The notes under the pieces are model-generated. The model saw only the letters and a list, made by a program, of their open reading frames with translations. It did no database searches and was not told the origin of the DNA. Shown here piece by piece: positions 1-9,013 of a stretch of 64,000 nucleotides of DNA (positions are counted from its first letter, which is position 1; each line of letters begins with the position of its first letter). The translations under genes were made by a program, and so were the position numbers. The stretch comes from an uncultured Cellulophaga sp. (GTDB lineage Bacteria > Bacteroidota > Bacteroidia > Flavobacteriales > Flavobacteriaceae): NCBI GenBank assembly GCA_947491225.1, contig CANLIE010000003.1:62001-126000 (forward strand), given 5' to 3'.

Positions 1-240
1 ATATACACTTATGCGAAAATGGGAATTTTCTCAGGTGAAATAGATCCGGAAAATATGATGAATGACATTGTTGACCCCGTTAGTGTAATACTTAATATGC
101 TAAGCACCTTGTTTCAATATTTATTAAGTATTATTTCTGTAGTAGCTGGAGCTATTATTTACTTTGATTTAAATGAAAAAAAGAACTTAACAGGCACAAT
201 GGAACGTATTCAAAATTTAGGAAACTCTTCTAAGCTTTAA
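1..240 (+). CDS. C-terminal part of a membrane protein (5' end outside the window)
   Basis: The frame is open from the first base of the window through the stop at 238-240, so this is the tail of a longer gene rather than a small ORF beginning at the ATG at 19. About 79 residues are visible. They contain one long hydrophobic stretch (about residues 29-53, rich in L, I, V, S) followed by a short charged tail. It lies one base upstream of the DUF4129 gene on the same strand, which suggests a shared operon. In related flavobacteria this slot often holds a multi-pass membrane protein of unknown function, but too little is visible to name the family. Confidence 0.6.
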   Translation: MYTYAKMGIFSGEIDPENMMNDIVDPVSVILNMLSTLFQYLLSIISVVAGAIIYFDLNEKKNLTGTMERIQNLGNSSKL

Positions 241-241
241 A

Positions 242-979
242 ATGCAGAAACTTCTTTTTTTATTACTTTTAGGTATCACTTTTTCAACATCTGCTTGGGG
301 TTTTCAAGATTCCACAACAGTAAAGTATGATGATGCACCTATTTCTGTAAAGAAAATAACAAAAGAAGATCTACAACCGTATAAAGAAAATTCTAAGTAT
401 GATTATAGTTTAGAAAAAGTTGATAATTCTTGGTGGCAAGATTTTAAAAACTGGTTGTACTCATATTGGTTACGTTTTTTTCAGTGGCTTTTTGGTGCAG
501 AAAAAGCTGTAGGATTCTTAGCATCTTTTTTAAGGATAATACCATACGTATTATTAGGTATTCTTATTTTTATCCTAATAAAATTCTTTTTAAAAGCTAA
601 TATGCAAAATATATCATTATCTAAAAAGAATGAAAACATAGTTACATTATCTGAAGAAGAACATATCATTAAAAATGAAGATATACAGCAACTTATAAAA
701 GAAGCCTTAGAAGATAAAAATTATAGGTTGGCCATACGCTACTATTACTTGTACATTTTAAAAACATTAAGTGAGAAAGAGCTTATAGATTGGCAATTAC
801 AAAAAACAAATGATGATTATCAACAAGAATTAAAAAATTCTAACCTTTCAGATTCTTTTTATACCATTACTAGGTTATATGATTATGTTTGGTATGGTGG
901 TTTTGTAATTGATGAGTTAAAATATAAAAAAGCTGCCACTGAGTTTATTAAACTACAAAACACAATAACAAAATCGTGA
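242..979 (+). CDS. DUF4129 domain-containing membrane protein
   Basis: A 245-residue protein with an N-terminal signal peptide (hydrophobic residues 4-20, likely cut near AWG/F). A Trp- and aromatic-rich segment (about 63-84) is followed by one transmembrane helix (about 98-117) and a cytosolic C-terminal domain. That domain has the WYGG..I.......A...F pattern typical of DUF4129 (about 165-240). It belongs to a tight operon with DUF4350, MoxR and DUF58 genes; its stop overlaps the GTG start of the next gene. DUF4129 proteins of this kind accompany MoxR/DUF58 modules across bacteria. The molecular role is unknown; an envelope-linked chaperone or assembly function is inferred from context only. 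Confidence 0.8.
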   Translation: MQKLLFLLLLGITFSTSAWGFQDSTTVKYDDAPISVKKITKEDLQPYKENSKYDYSLEKVDNSWWQDFKNWLYSYWLRFFQWLFGAEKAVGFLASFLRIIPYVLLGILIFILIKFFLKANMQNISLSKKNENIVTLSEEEHIIKNEDIQQLIKEALEDKNYRLAIRYYYLYILKTLSEKELIDWQLQKTNDDYQQELKNSNLSDSFYTITRLYDYVWYGGFVIDELKYKKAATEFIKLQNTITKS

Positions 980-2187
980 TAAAAAAGGGAGGTATATACA
1001 TAATATTAGCGGTAATTACACTGGTCATATTTATGGCGTTGGAATATAACAAGCCTAAAGAGGTGAATTGGTTTCCGTCCTTTGCTACACACCACAAAAT
1101 TCCATACGGCACCAAAGTACTCAATGATCTTATGGAGCAACGGTTTGGAGATAAAATGATTCCTGTTTTTAGACCTCCATATGAATATTTAAAACAGAAT
1201 GATTCTATTTCGGGAACATATTTTTTACTAAATAACGATTTAAAGCTAGACAAAACAGAAGTTGAAGAATTACTAGAATGGACTGCCAAAGGAAACACAC
1301 TATTTCTAGCTGGTTCATCCTTTGGACAGAGTTTACCAGATGAATTAGAGTTTGAAACAAGAATTTTATATAGTGATGACATTCAACATAATTTTTATAT
1401 GCAATTGGTAAATCCACATATAAAAACCGATGAGCCTATTATTTTTAGTAAAAAATCTAATTTTAGTTATTTTCATAAAATAGATACTTTAAAAACAACT
1501 GTTCTAGGTGTTATAGATAATTTTGAAACCATATCTGTTAAAAACGCTAATGTAATTAAACAAAATTATGGAAAAGGAACTATAATCCTTAGCACTTTCC
1601 CCATTGCATTTACCAATTATTTTATATTAGAAAACAATAATAACACAAACCATACTTCTGGTTTACTATCTTATCTAGACAATTCTAAAAACATTTATGT
1701 AGATAACCATCATAAAACTGGAAAAACGTTTTACACCTCTCCTATGCGTATTTTTCTAAGTGCCAAAGAGCTAAAATGGGCGTACTATATTGTTTTAATA
1801 GGTGTATTATTTTATGTGTTTTTTGAAGGAAAAAGAAAACAACGTGCCATACCCATTGTAACTCCTTTAAAAAATCAAACCCTTGCATTTACTCGTACCA
1901 TTGCTGATATGTATTATGAAAAAAGTAGACAAAAAGAAATTACCGAACACAAAATAAACTTTTTTATGGAGTACATAAGATCTAAGTTTTATGTAAATAC
2001 TCTAGAAAAGAATGATGATTTTTACAATAGCATTGCAGCAAGAAGCTTTCACACTAAAGATGAGGTAAAAGAACTGTTTTCTTACATAGAGCAACTAACA
2101 AATCAACCAAACATAACAAACGAAGAACTTAAAAAATTAAACACTACTATTGAAGAATTTAAAGTAAAAGCAAATGGAAGAAAATAA
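976..2187 (+). CDS. DUF4350 domain-containing membrane protein
   Basis: 403 residues starting at a GTG that overlaps the upstream TGA (GTGA). An N-terminal transmembrane segment (about 5-24) is followed by a domain carrying the DUF4350 features: a KPKEVNW..SF..H.K.PYGT segment, then ELLEW...GNTLFLA. A second transmembrane helix lies near residues 268-286, and a soluble, charged, helical C-terminal region of about 115 residues follows. The gene overlaps the following MoxR gene by 14 bases, so the two are probably translationally coupled. The function is unknown; the family occurs almost always beside MoxR ATPases and DUF58 proteins. The family call is solid and the start codon likely, because no nearby ATG fits the signal/TM segment better. 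Confidence 0.8.
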   Translation: MIKKGGIYIILAVITLVIFMALEYNKPKEVNWFPSFATHHKIPYGTKVLNDLMEQRFGDKMIPVFRPPYEYLKQNDSISGTYFLLNNDLKLDKTEVEELLEWTAKGNTLFLAGSSFGQSLPDELEFETRILYSDDIQHNFYMQLVNPHIKTDEPIIFSKKSNFSYFHKIDTLKTTVLGVIDNFETISVKNANVIKQNYGKGTIILSTFPIAFTNYFILENNNNTNHTSGLLSYLDNSKNIYVDNHHKTGKTFYTSPMRIFLSAKELKWAYYIVLIGVLFYVFFEGKRKQRAIPIVTPLKNQTLAFTRTIADMYYEKSRQKEITEHKINFFMEYIRSKFYVNTLEKNDDFYNSIAARSFHTKDEVKELFSYIEQLTNQPNITNEELKKLNTTIEEFKVKANGRK

Positions 2188-3160
2188 TGACATTAATTTT
2201 TATAACAGAATACCATTAGAAGATTTAAAAAATGCTGTTAATAGTATTAAAGCAGAACTTTCAAAGGTAATCATTGGCCAAGATCGTTTTGTTGAATTAC
2301 TAATTGTATCACTTCTTGTAGATGGTCACGTTTTAATAGAGGGTGTTCCTGGCATTGCAAAAACGGTAACTGCTAAGCTATTTGCTATGACATTAAAAAC
2401 CAATTTTAGTCGTATTCAGTTTACACCAGATTTAATGCCTAGCGATATTTTAGGCACATCTATCTTTAATGTAAAATCATCTGAATTTGAATTTAAACAA
2501 GGTCCTATTTTTTCAAACATCATTCTAATAGATGAAATTAATAGGGCGCCAGCAAAAACCCAAGCTGCATTGTTTGAAATAATGGAAGAAGCCCAAGTGA
2601 CAATGGATGGAACCACTTATAAAATGGAAGCTCCGTTTATGGTGTTGGCAACCCAAAACCCAATTGAGCAAGAAGGTACCTATGCATTACCAGAAGCACA
2701 GTTAGACCGTTTTCTTTTTAAAATAAAAATACAATACCCTACTTTGGAAGAAGAGGTAAAAATACTTACTACCCATCATGAACGTAAAGGTTTAAAACCA
2801 CAAACATTAATAAAAAGCGTATTAACACCGTCTAAACTTAAAGACTATAAAAAGAGCATACAAGAAGTGGTGGTTGAAGAAAAAATTATACGCTACGTAG
2901 CAGAAATAATTTCAAAAACACGTAATCATCCACATTTATATCTAGGAGGCTCACCAAGAGCATCAATTGCTACTTTAAATGCCGCCAAGGCTTTTGCTGC
3001 AATTAGCGGTCGTGATTTTGTTATACCAGAAGATATTAAAAAAGCATTAGAGCCTGTATTAAATCACAGAGTAATTTTAACACCAGAACGTGAAATGGAA
3101 GGTATGACAACAGAAAGTGTTGTAAATATGATCGTGGAATCTGTGGAAATACCAAGATAA
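2174..3160 (+). CDS. MoxR-family AAA+ ATPase
   Basis: 328 residues, the usual MoxR length. A Walker A box GVPGIAKT lies near residue 57 and a Walker B ILIDEINRAP near 116. Sensor ATQNP is near 159 and the arginine-finger region LDRF near 178. The C-terminal lid region carries GGSPRAS, a MoxR hallmark. MoxR ATPases are thought to act as chaperones that activate or assemble partner proteins, often those with von Willebrand A or DUF58 domains; the DUF58 gene starts 3 bases downstream. Cytoplasmic. It overlaps the DUF4350 gene. The specific client is unknown. Recognition is secure at the family level. Confidence 0.93.
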   Translation: MEENNDINFYNRIPLEDLKNAVNSIKAELSKVIIGQDRFVELLIVSLLVDGHVLIEGVPGIAKTVTAKLFAMTLKTNFSRIQFTPDLMPSDILGTSIFNVKSSEFEFKQGPIFSNIILIDEINRAPAKTQAALFEIMEEAQVTMDGTTYKMEAPFMVLATQNPIEQEGTYALPEAQLDRFLFKIKIQYPTLEEEVKILTTHHERKGLKPQTLIKSVLTPSKLKDYKKSIQEVVVEEKIIRYVAEIISKTRNHPHLYLGGSPRASIATLNAAKAFAAISGRDFVIPEDIKKALEPVLNHRVILTPEREMEGMTTESVVNMIVESVEIPR

Positions 3161-3163
3161 TAC

Positions 3164-4495
3164 ATGCGTTTCTTAAAATCATTTTACATACATAACACTT
3201 TTTTTTGGTACATAGCCATACTTGCTGCCTTATTTATGACATCATACTGGGTAAAATGGTTATATCCAATTGCGTGGATAAGCACAATGATTTTAGTTGC
3301 TTTATTTTTGTTGGATATTTATTTGCTGTACAATACTAAGAATGGCTTAAAAGCAACACGTAGTTTACCTCAAAAACTATCAAACAGTGATCACAACCCA
3401 ATACAAATGGAATTTTCTACCTTTTATCCCTTTAAAACAGGAATTTCCGTGGTAGAAGAGTTGCCTGAGCAGTTTCAAAAAAGAGATTTTGAGCATAAGA
3501 CTATCCTTATAAAAGGTATTCCTCACTTATTTGAGTATACTGTTCGCCCAGTAGAACGTGGTGAATATGTATTTGGCAACCTTAACATATTTGCTTCTAC
3601 TCCTCTACGAATTGTAAAGCGCAGGTATTTGTTTCAAAAAGATCAAATGGTACCTGTATACCCATCAATCATACAAATGCAACAATATGATTTTTTGGCA
3701 ATTAGTAATAAATTGTCAGAATTTGGTATGAAAAAAATTCGCCGCATAGGACACACTCAAGAATTTGAACAAATTAAAGAATACGTACAGGGTGATGATT
3801 TTAGAACTATAAACTGGAAAGCCACGGCAAAAAGCAATCATTTAATGGTTAATCAATACCAAGATGAGAAATCACAACCCATTTATTCTATTATAGATAC
3901 AGGGCGTGTAATGAAAATGCCTTTTAATGGTTTAAAGCTTTTAGATTATGCAATTAACAGCACATTGGCATTCTCTAATGTAGCATTAAAAAAGAACGAT
4001 AAAACAGGAATGCTATCCTTCTCAAAAAACATAGAAACTTTTTTGCCTGCTGTACAAAAACCAACATATTTAAACATTATTTTAGAAAAACTATACAATA
4101 TAACAACAGAATACACAGATTCTGATTTTGGGTTACTCTATGCACATATAAAACGTAAAATAAACCATAGAAGTTTATTACTACTCTATACAAACTTTGA
4201 GCATATAACAGCAATGCGTAGGCAGCTGCCTTTTTTATTAGCCATTGCAAAAAAGCATATGTTAGTTGTCATTTTTTTTGAAAATACAGAGCTAGAAGCG
4301 TTGGTTAACACGGATGCAGAAGACTTACAAAGTATTTACCATAAAACCATAGGAGAAAAATTTGCAATGGAAAAAAAATTAATGCAAAAAGAATTACAAC
4401 AATATGGTATACAAACTATACTAACTAAACCTGAACAACTTACAATTAATACAATAAATAAATATTTAGAAATTAAAGCTAGAGGTATTCTATAA
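3164..4495 (+). CDS. DUF58 domain-containing membrane protein
   Basis: 443 residues. Two closely spaced N-terminal transmembrane helices (about 14-32 and 36-56) precede a beta-rich middle region. The DUF58 signature follows near residues 195-225: the segment with EYVQGDDFRTINWKATAKS. The C-terminal third resembles a VWA-like fold (IIDTGR..., later LLLLYTNFE). It is the last gene of the DUF4129-DUF4350-MoxR-DUF58 operon. DUF58 proteins are the usual partners of MoxR ATPases. The role in this organism is not known. No terminator hairpin is obvious after the stop codon. Confidence 0.87.
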   Translation: MRFLKSFYIHNTFFWYIAILAALFMTSYWVKWLYPIAWISTMILVALFLLDIYLLYNTKNGLKATRSLPQKLSNSDHNPIQMEFSTFYPFKTGISVVEELPEQFQKRDFEHKTILIKGIPHLFEYTVRPVERGEYVFGNLNIFASTPLRIVKRRYLFQKDQMVPVYPSIIQMQQYDFLAISNKLSEFGMKKIRRIGHTQEFEQIKEYVQGDDFRTINWKATAKSNHLMVNQYQDEKSQPIYSIIDTGRVMKMPFNGLKLLDYAINSTLAFSNVALKKNDKTGMLSFSKNIETFLPAVQKPTYLNIILEKLYNITTEYTDSDFGLLYAHIKRKINHRSLLLLYTNFEHITAMRRQLPFLLAIAKKHMLVVIFFENTELEALVNTDAEDLQSIYHKTIGEKFAMEKKLMQKELQQYGIQTILTKPEQLTINTINKYLEIKARGIL

Positions 4496-5019
4496 CTCTT
4501 TTAAAAACTTATTTTCACAAAACATAAGTAACTAACTAAGCTATAAAACAGCAAAGCCTATTAAAATATTATGGTAAAAACTCCTAGCAGAATTTTACAC
4601 GCGTTAGCTATTTTAGCACTGACTCAAAATTGTATTTGTCTTTAACCCTTTTTATACAGTAGAATTTCGTAATAAATCATAGTCTTAATGCTGTTAGAAT
4701 TATTTAATAATTTAGTGTATAATTATTTTTATTAAGCAACAAAACATATCCAAAACCTAACAGTGAATATTTTCAATACTAGGGACATACACATACAGTA
4801 TAAATATTATAATAAGTAGAAATTACATTAATAATCAAAAATTAAATACAAAGTTATTAGCTACCATTACTGTACTATATACAATGCACATAAATATTAG
4901 TATACACATAGATTATTATAGATATATGAAGTTTTACACTCTCTTTTTAACGAATTTTATAAAAAGATAATAGTTAAAATATTATATTGCTGTTAATAAC
5001 AATAACCCCCCAGTTAAAA
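4496..5019. other. AT-rich intergenic region with no recognised gene
   Basis: About 520 bases between the DUF58 gene and the next small gene. The sequence is very AT-rich with stops in all frames. The only short frame worth naming is a 24-codon ORF at 4571-4645, which has no further support. I see no tRNA, strong hairpin or clear TAnnTTTG promoter. Confidence 0.5.
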
Positions 5020-5253
5020 ATGACCACATATATTGCTGCATACAAAACTACGCACCGAATTATTCAGATAGAAGAAAACTCTTGCTTTACTTGGCAACAA
5101 GAAAGTGGAGAAATAGATTTAGAGATGTTAGCTGGTAAAATAAAAAGAGAACGTTCTCTACACTTTTTTAACCTTATGGTAGGCGCACAATATAACACTA
5201 ATATAAAGGATATTAAGGTAGAAGTCATAAAAACAGAAATTTTTAAAGGGTAG
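5020..5253 (+). CDS. Small hypothetical protein
   Basis: A frame of 77 residues from the ATG at 5020; an upstream TTG at 4987 is in frame, but the extension is a non-descript hydrophobic string. The sequence has a plausible soluble composition (charged residues throughout, one Cys, two Trp-Gln-like positions) and no signal peptide or membrane segment. I do not recognise the family. It lies alone between AT-rich spacer and the beta-lactamase gene on the same strand, so it could be a real small gene or a remnant. Coding status is uncertain. Confidence 0.4.
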   Translation: MTTYIAAYKTTHRIIQIEENSCFTWQQESGEIDLEMLAGKIKRERSLHFFNLMVGAQYNTNIKDIKVEVIKTEIFKG

Positions 5254-5318
5254 TTTATCTAAAATTAAATCACTTTTTGAACCTAGTAGTTTTAACTATT
5301 TTAAATATCTTTAAAACT

Positions 5319-6167
5319 ATGAAAACTCATAGACTTTTTTCAATCTATATCTCTGTTTTTATTTTAGCTTTATTTATTAACTGTAAAAAAAAGGAAGCTA
5401 AAAAAAATAACATAGCGGAAATTTATACTAACACCCCTTCTCTACAAATTATTTTAGACAACGCTCAACTAAATGGTTCTATTTTAATATATGATATAGA
5501 AAAAAACATATATTATTCCAACGATTTTGAATGGGCGAAAACAGGTAGATTACCTGCCTCAACGTTTAAGATACCAAATACTATAATAGGTTTAGAAACA
5601 GGTGTTATTGCCAATGATAGTACTAAATTTAAATGGGATGGAATTAACCGTTCCGTACAAAACTGGAATCAGGATTTAGTCTTAAAAAATGCCTTTCATT
5701 ATTCTTGCGTTCCCTGTTATCAAAAAATTGCCAGAAAAATTGGTTCTACCCGTATGAAAAACTATTTACAAAAATTAAACTATGATAAAATGGTAGTAAA
5801 TAGTACTAATATTGACTTATTTTGGTTAGAAGGAGATTCAAAAATAAATCAGTTTCAGCAAATAGATTTTTTAAAACGTTTTACAAATTCCAAACTACCA
5901 ATAACAAAAAGAACTCACACTATAATGAAAAACATATTGGTTATAGATTCAACAAAAAATTATACTATTAGTGGAAAAACAGGTTGGTCTATTAGAAACA
6001 ATGCAAATAATGGTTGGTTTGTAGGGTATATCAAAAAGAAAGACAAAATGTATTATTTTGCAACTAATATAACACCTAAACCTACATTTAATATGGGTTT
6101 ATTTCCCAGTATACGTAAAATTATTACATACAACGCCTTAAAAGAATTAAATTATATAATAGAATGA
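5319..6167 (+). CDS. Class D (OXA-type) beta-lactamase, predicted lipoprotein
   Basis: 282 residues from the ATG at 5319; this start places a signal peptide ending in the lipobox FINC, so the enzyme is probably a lipoprotein. Class D landmarks appear in order with correct spacing: S81-T-F-K84 (nucleophile and the lysine that is carbamylated in this family), S129-C-V131 (SxV motif), FWLEG with the family tryptophan near 170, and K220-T-G222. The usual YGN motif reads Y155-D-K157. Overall layout and length match OXA enzymes, which hydrolyse beta-lactams in the periplasm. The stop overlaps the next gene's start (ATGA), implying co-translation with a GNAT acetyltransferase. Activity spectrum cannot be read from sequence. 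Confidence 0.85.
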   Translation: MKTHRLFSIYISVFILALFINCKKKEAKKNNIAEIYTNTPSLQIILDNAQLNGSILIYDIEKNIYYSNDFEWAKTGRLPASTFKIPNTIIGLETGVIANDSTKFKWDGINRSVQNWNQDLVLKNAFHYSCVPCYQKIARKIGSTRMKNYLQKLNYDKMVVNSTNIDLFWLEGDSKINQFQQIDFLKRFTNSKLPITKRTHTIMKNILVIDSTKNYTISGKTGWSIRNNANNGWFVGYIKKKDKMYYFATNITPKPTFNMGLFPSIRKIITYNALKELNYIIE

Positions 6168-6613
6168 TAACTCTAGAACGAACAAACATCAACAATTTTA
6201 CTTTTATAAATTTAGTAAAAGAACTTGATGCAGATTTAGCCATTAAAGACGGAAAAGACCATACCTTTTACAACCAATATAACAAACTAGACACTATTAA
6301 AAACGTTATTGTTGCCTACGAATATGGAAAGGCCGTTGGCTGTGGAGCACTAAAAGAGTATTCTAATGACACTGTGGAAATAAAACGTATGTTTGTATCT
6401 AAAAACCAAAGAAATAAAGGTATAGCAACTAAAATATTATTGGGCTTAGAAAAATGGTCAAGAGAATTAGGGTATAAAAAGAGTATTTTAGAAACAGGCA
6501 AACGACAACCAGATGCAATTAGTTTATATAAAAAAAATGGTTATATAATTACGGCAAACTATGGGCAATATACAACTGTAGAGAATAGTGTTTGTTTTGA
6601 AAAATTATTATAG
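6164..6613 (+). CDS. GNAT-family N-acetyltransferase
   Basis: 149 residues, a single GNAT domain. The acetyl-CoA-binding motif A is visible as VSKNQRNKGIATKILLGLE (about 86-104; Q/RxxGxG/A pattern). It follows beta-4 (VEIKRMFV) and precedes the LETGKRQPDAISLYKKNGY segment typical of small-molecule acetyltransferases. Its ATG overlaps the TGA of the beta-lactamase gene, so the two are translationally coupled. The substrate is unknown. An antibiotic-modifying role is tempting from the neighbour but not shown by sequence. Confidence 0.85.
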   Translation: MITLERTNINNFTFINLVKELDADLAIKDGKDHTFYNQYNKLDTIKNVIVAYEYGKAVGCGALKEYSNDTVEIKRMFVSKNQRNKGIATKILLGLEKWSRELGYKKSILETGKRQPDAISLYKKNGYIITANYGQYTTVENSVCFEKLL

Positions 6614-6682
6614 AATATAATTTTAAAACCATTATGATTTCTTATTTTTTCTTATCTTAATTGCCTAAATCTGTAAAAGTAT

Positions 6683-6919
6683 ATGAACTCTAATTATAAA
6701 AAAATATATAGTGGTAGCCAAATAGATGTACAATTATTAGTTTCTAAACTGCGTAGTATTGGCATTGAAGGTATTGTTAAAGATGAATCGGAATCAGGTA
6801 GGTTAGCAGGTTTTGGAGCTCCTATTCAAGGGCAGCAAGACTTATATGTTCATAATGATGAAATTAATAGTGCCACTACACACATTAAATCTTATTTAAA
6901 TGAGGGTAAAATAAAATAA
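6683..6919 (+). CDS. DUF2007 domain-containing small protein
   Basis: 78 residues. The pattern KKIYSGSQIDVQLLVSKLRS, then GIEGIVKDE, then LYVHNDEINSA is that of DUF2007 (putative signal-transducing proteins). These are small soluble ferredoxin-like folds that resemble PII-type regulators. No signal peptide. It stands alone between the GNAT gene and the histidine kinase gene. The stop is followed by an 18-bp perfect palindrome (6927-6944) of unclear meaning. Function unknown. Confidence 0.7.
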   Translation: MNSNYKKIYSGSQIDVQLLVSKLRSIGIEGIVKDESESGRLAGFGAPIQGQQDLYVHNDEINSATTHIKSYLNEGKIK

Positions 6920-6997
6920 AAACCATACTATTTTAAAATAGTACAAAAAAAGTAAGAATTTTACTTTATTATTTTATTATATCTTATAATACATCCC

Positions 6998-7005
6998 TAT
7001 TTTTG
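6998..7005 (+). promoter_or_regulatory. Candidate -7 promoter element of the histidine kinase gene
   Basis: TATTTTTG matches the Bacteroidota -7 consensus TAnnTTTG and lies 21 bases upstream of the kinase ATG. No clear TTTG -33 box is found at the expected spacing. Confidence 0.4.
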
Positions 7006-7026
7006 TAGTAATTTATTATCCAAATA

Positions 7027-8571
7027 ATGGAAATTTCAATTAAAGAAACTGAATTAAAATTCTCAAAAATATTTATATATGCAACAATATTAGTTTGTAT
7101 ACTCCCATATATACTCCAACTATTAGGAGTAAACTTTGGAAATGAAGATTTTAAAGGTAAGTATGTACATCTATTATTAGAATGGAGTGCAGTATGTATT
7201 GCTTTCTGTACAGCAATTTTAGCATTTATTCAATACAGGTTAACAAATAATCCTGCTACTCCTATTATAGGAATGGCATTATTATGTGCAGGTAGTATAG
7301 ATGCTTTTCATGCATTAGCAGCAATTAAAATATTAACATCTGTTGCAGAGAATGACAATTTTACACCTTTCTCTTGGGCTTTATCAAGAATGTTCAATGG
7401 ATTTATTCTAATCATTGGTATTTGTATTTTTTTATTTAAAGTTAATGATAGGATTGCACCAAAAAGAGAACGAATATTTATTTTTACCATAAGTGGTCTT
7501 TTTTTATTATTGGCTTATGCTTCTGTAAAATTTTGTGCTTTAAGTAGTAAACTTCCAAACACAACGTTTCCTAATAGTTTTATTACAAGACCATATGATA
7601 TTATTCCTCTAATACTTTTTATATTTATGGGATTATGGCTTCTTCCAAAATTTCATAGAAAAGAAAAAAATATTTTTTCTAGTGCATTAATGTGGAGTAT
7701 GATACCTGCAATAGCGACACAGTTACATATGGCTTTTGGTTCAAAAATACTTTATGATTCAGATTTTAACATAGGTCACTTCTTAAAAGCTATATCTTAT
7801 TTCATTCCTTTTATAGGTATAACATTAGATTATATTTCTACTTACAGAAAAGAAAAAAATAGAATTACTGAACTTAATAATGCTCAATTAATATTAAAGA
7901 AAAAAAACAAAGAACTAGAACAGTTTGCGTATATAACATCTCATGATTTACAAGAGCCTTTACGTACAGTTATGAACTTTACTAGTTTGTTTAAAAATGA
8001 ATATGAAGAACAATTAGACGAAAACGCAACAATCTATTTAACATTTATTGCTCAAGCATCTAATAGAATGAGTCTACTAATAAAAGGGCTATTAGATTAC
8101 TCTAGAATTGGTAGTAAAAGAGAAACAGTATCTGTTGATTGCACACAACTCTTGAAAGAACTAGAAATAGACTTACATACAAGCATAAAGGAATCGGGTA
8201 CTACCTTTGTCACTGACAATTTGCCTACAATAAAAGCTTATAAAACTGAATTAAGAATGTTATTCCAGAATTTAATTTCTAATGCTATAAAATTTAGAAA
8301 AAAAGATGTTCCTCCATTAATAACTATTACTGGAAAAAATAAAAATGATTTCTGGGAGTTTTCAATAGAAGATAACGGTATTGGTATTGCTGATAAAAAT
8401 AAAGAAAAAGTATTTTCTATTTTTCAGCGATTACATTCTAAAGATGAGTACGAAGGAACTGGAATAGGTTTGGCACATTGTCAAAAAATTGTAGATTTAC
8501 ATGAGGGTGATATATGGGTTACATCTGAACTTAATAAAGGGAGTGTATTTAATTTTACTATTAAAAAATGA
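7027..8571 (+). CDS. Sensor histidine kinase with multi-pass membrane sensor (MASE3-like)
   Basis: 514 residues. The first ~275 residues hold about seven or eight transmembrane helices and resemble a MASE3-type membrane sensor, including GSIDAFHALAA. A short coiled linker leads to a HisKA domain with the phospho-accepting H306 in ITSHDLQEPLR. A complete HATPase_c domain follows: N-box LISNAIKF near 413, DNGIGI near 455, GTGIGLAHC near 478. The kinase module looks like the phytochrome-type HWE/PAS kinases of Bacteroidota. The stop overlaps the ATG of the response regulator gene (ATGA), so this is a cognate pair. The signal is unknown. Confidence 0.9.
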   Translation: MEISIKETELKFSKIFIYATILVCILPYILQLLGVNFGNEDFKGKYVHLLLEWSAVCIAFCTAILAFIQYRLTNNPATPIIGMALLCAGSIDAFHALAAIKILTSVAENDNFTPFSWALSRMFNGFILIIGICIFLFKVNDRIAPKRERIFIFTISGLFLLLAYASVKFCALSSKLPNTTFPNSFITRPYDIIPLILFIFMGLWLLPKFHRKEKNIFSSALMWSMIPAIATQLHMAFGSKILYDSDFNIGHFLKAISYFIPFIGITLDYISTYRKEKNRITELNNAQLILKKKNKELEQFAYITSHDLQEPLRTVMNFTSLFKNEYEEQLDENATIYLTFIAQASNRMSLLIKGLLDYSRIGSKRETVSVDCTQLLKELEIDLHTSIKESGTTFVTDNLPTIKAYKTELRMLFQNLISNAIKFRKKDVPPLITITGKNKNDFWEFSIEDNGIGIADKNKEKVFSIFQRLHSKDEYEGTGIGLAHCQKIVDLHEGDIWVTSELNKGSVFNFTIKK

Positions 8572-8984
8572 AAAATAAATTAAAAAGTATTTTACTTGTT
8601 GATGACGATGATGCTACCAATTTTTTACATAAAATGGTAATAAAAAAATTAGATTGCACAGAGGAGATTGTCGTGAAAAATAATGGTGAAGAAGCAATTA
8701 CTTACTTAAGAACTTTAAAAGATGGAAAGTATCCACAGCCTAACTTAATCCTCTTAGATATAAATATGCCCGTTATGAATGGCTGGGAGTTTTTGCAAGA
8801 ATATAAAAAACTAGATAAAAATCAAATGGCAGAAACTGTGGTTACTATGCTAACCACTTCATTAAACCCTGATGATAAAGAGAGGTCTTTTAGCCTTAAT
8901 GAAATTAATGACTTTATGAGTAAGCCTTTGACAGTGGAAATGTTAAAAGATTTACTAGATAGGTTTTTCCTATTTTCTGATTAA
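8568..8984 (+). CDS. Single-domain response regulator
   Basis: 138 residues consisting only of a receiver domain. The acidic pocket is present (LVDDDD near residues 8-13), the phospho-acceptor is D64 in LLDINMP, the switch Thr/Ser is in MLTTS, and the conserved lysine is K119 in MSKPL. There is no output domain, so it probably works by protein-protein contact or as a phosphorelay intermediate (Rcp1/CheY-like). It is translationally coupled to the upstream kinase. Confidence 0.92.
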   Translation: MKNKLKSILLVDDDDATNFLHKMVIKKLDCTEEIVVKNNGEEAITYLRTLKDGKYPQPNLILLDINMPVMNGWEFLQEYKKLDKNQMAETVVTMLTTSLNPDDKERSFSLNEINDFMSKPLTVEMLKDLLDRFFLFSD

Positions 8985-9013
8985 ACGCATAATAATAAGA
9001 TTTCTTTAAATTT

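Noticed and set aside
4571-4645. 24-codon ORF in the 4496-5019 spacer
   Set aside because: Too short, with no recognisable motif or supporting promoter.
5277-5318. TTG start extending the beta-lactamase by 14 residues
   Set aside because: The ATG at 5319 starts directly at a well-formed lipoprotein signal peptide; the extension would bury it.
6927-6944. Perfect palindrome TACTATTTTAAAATAGTA after the DUF2007 gene as a terminator
   Set aside because: No T-run follows on the plus strand and the stem is pure A/T except two pairs; it may be a protein-binding site or chance.
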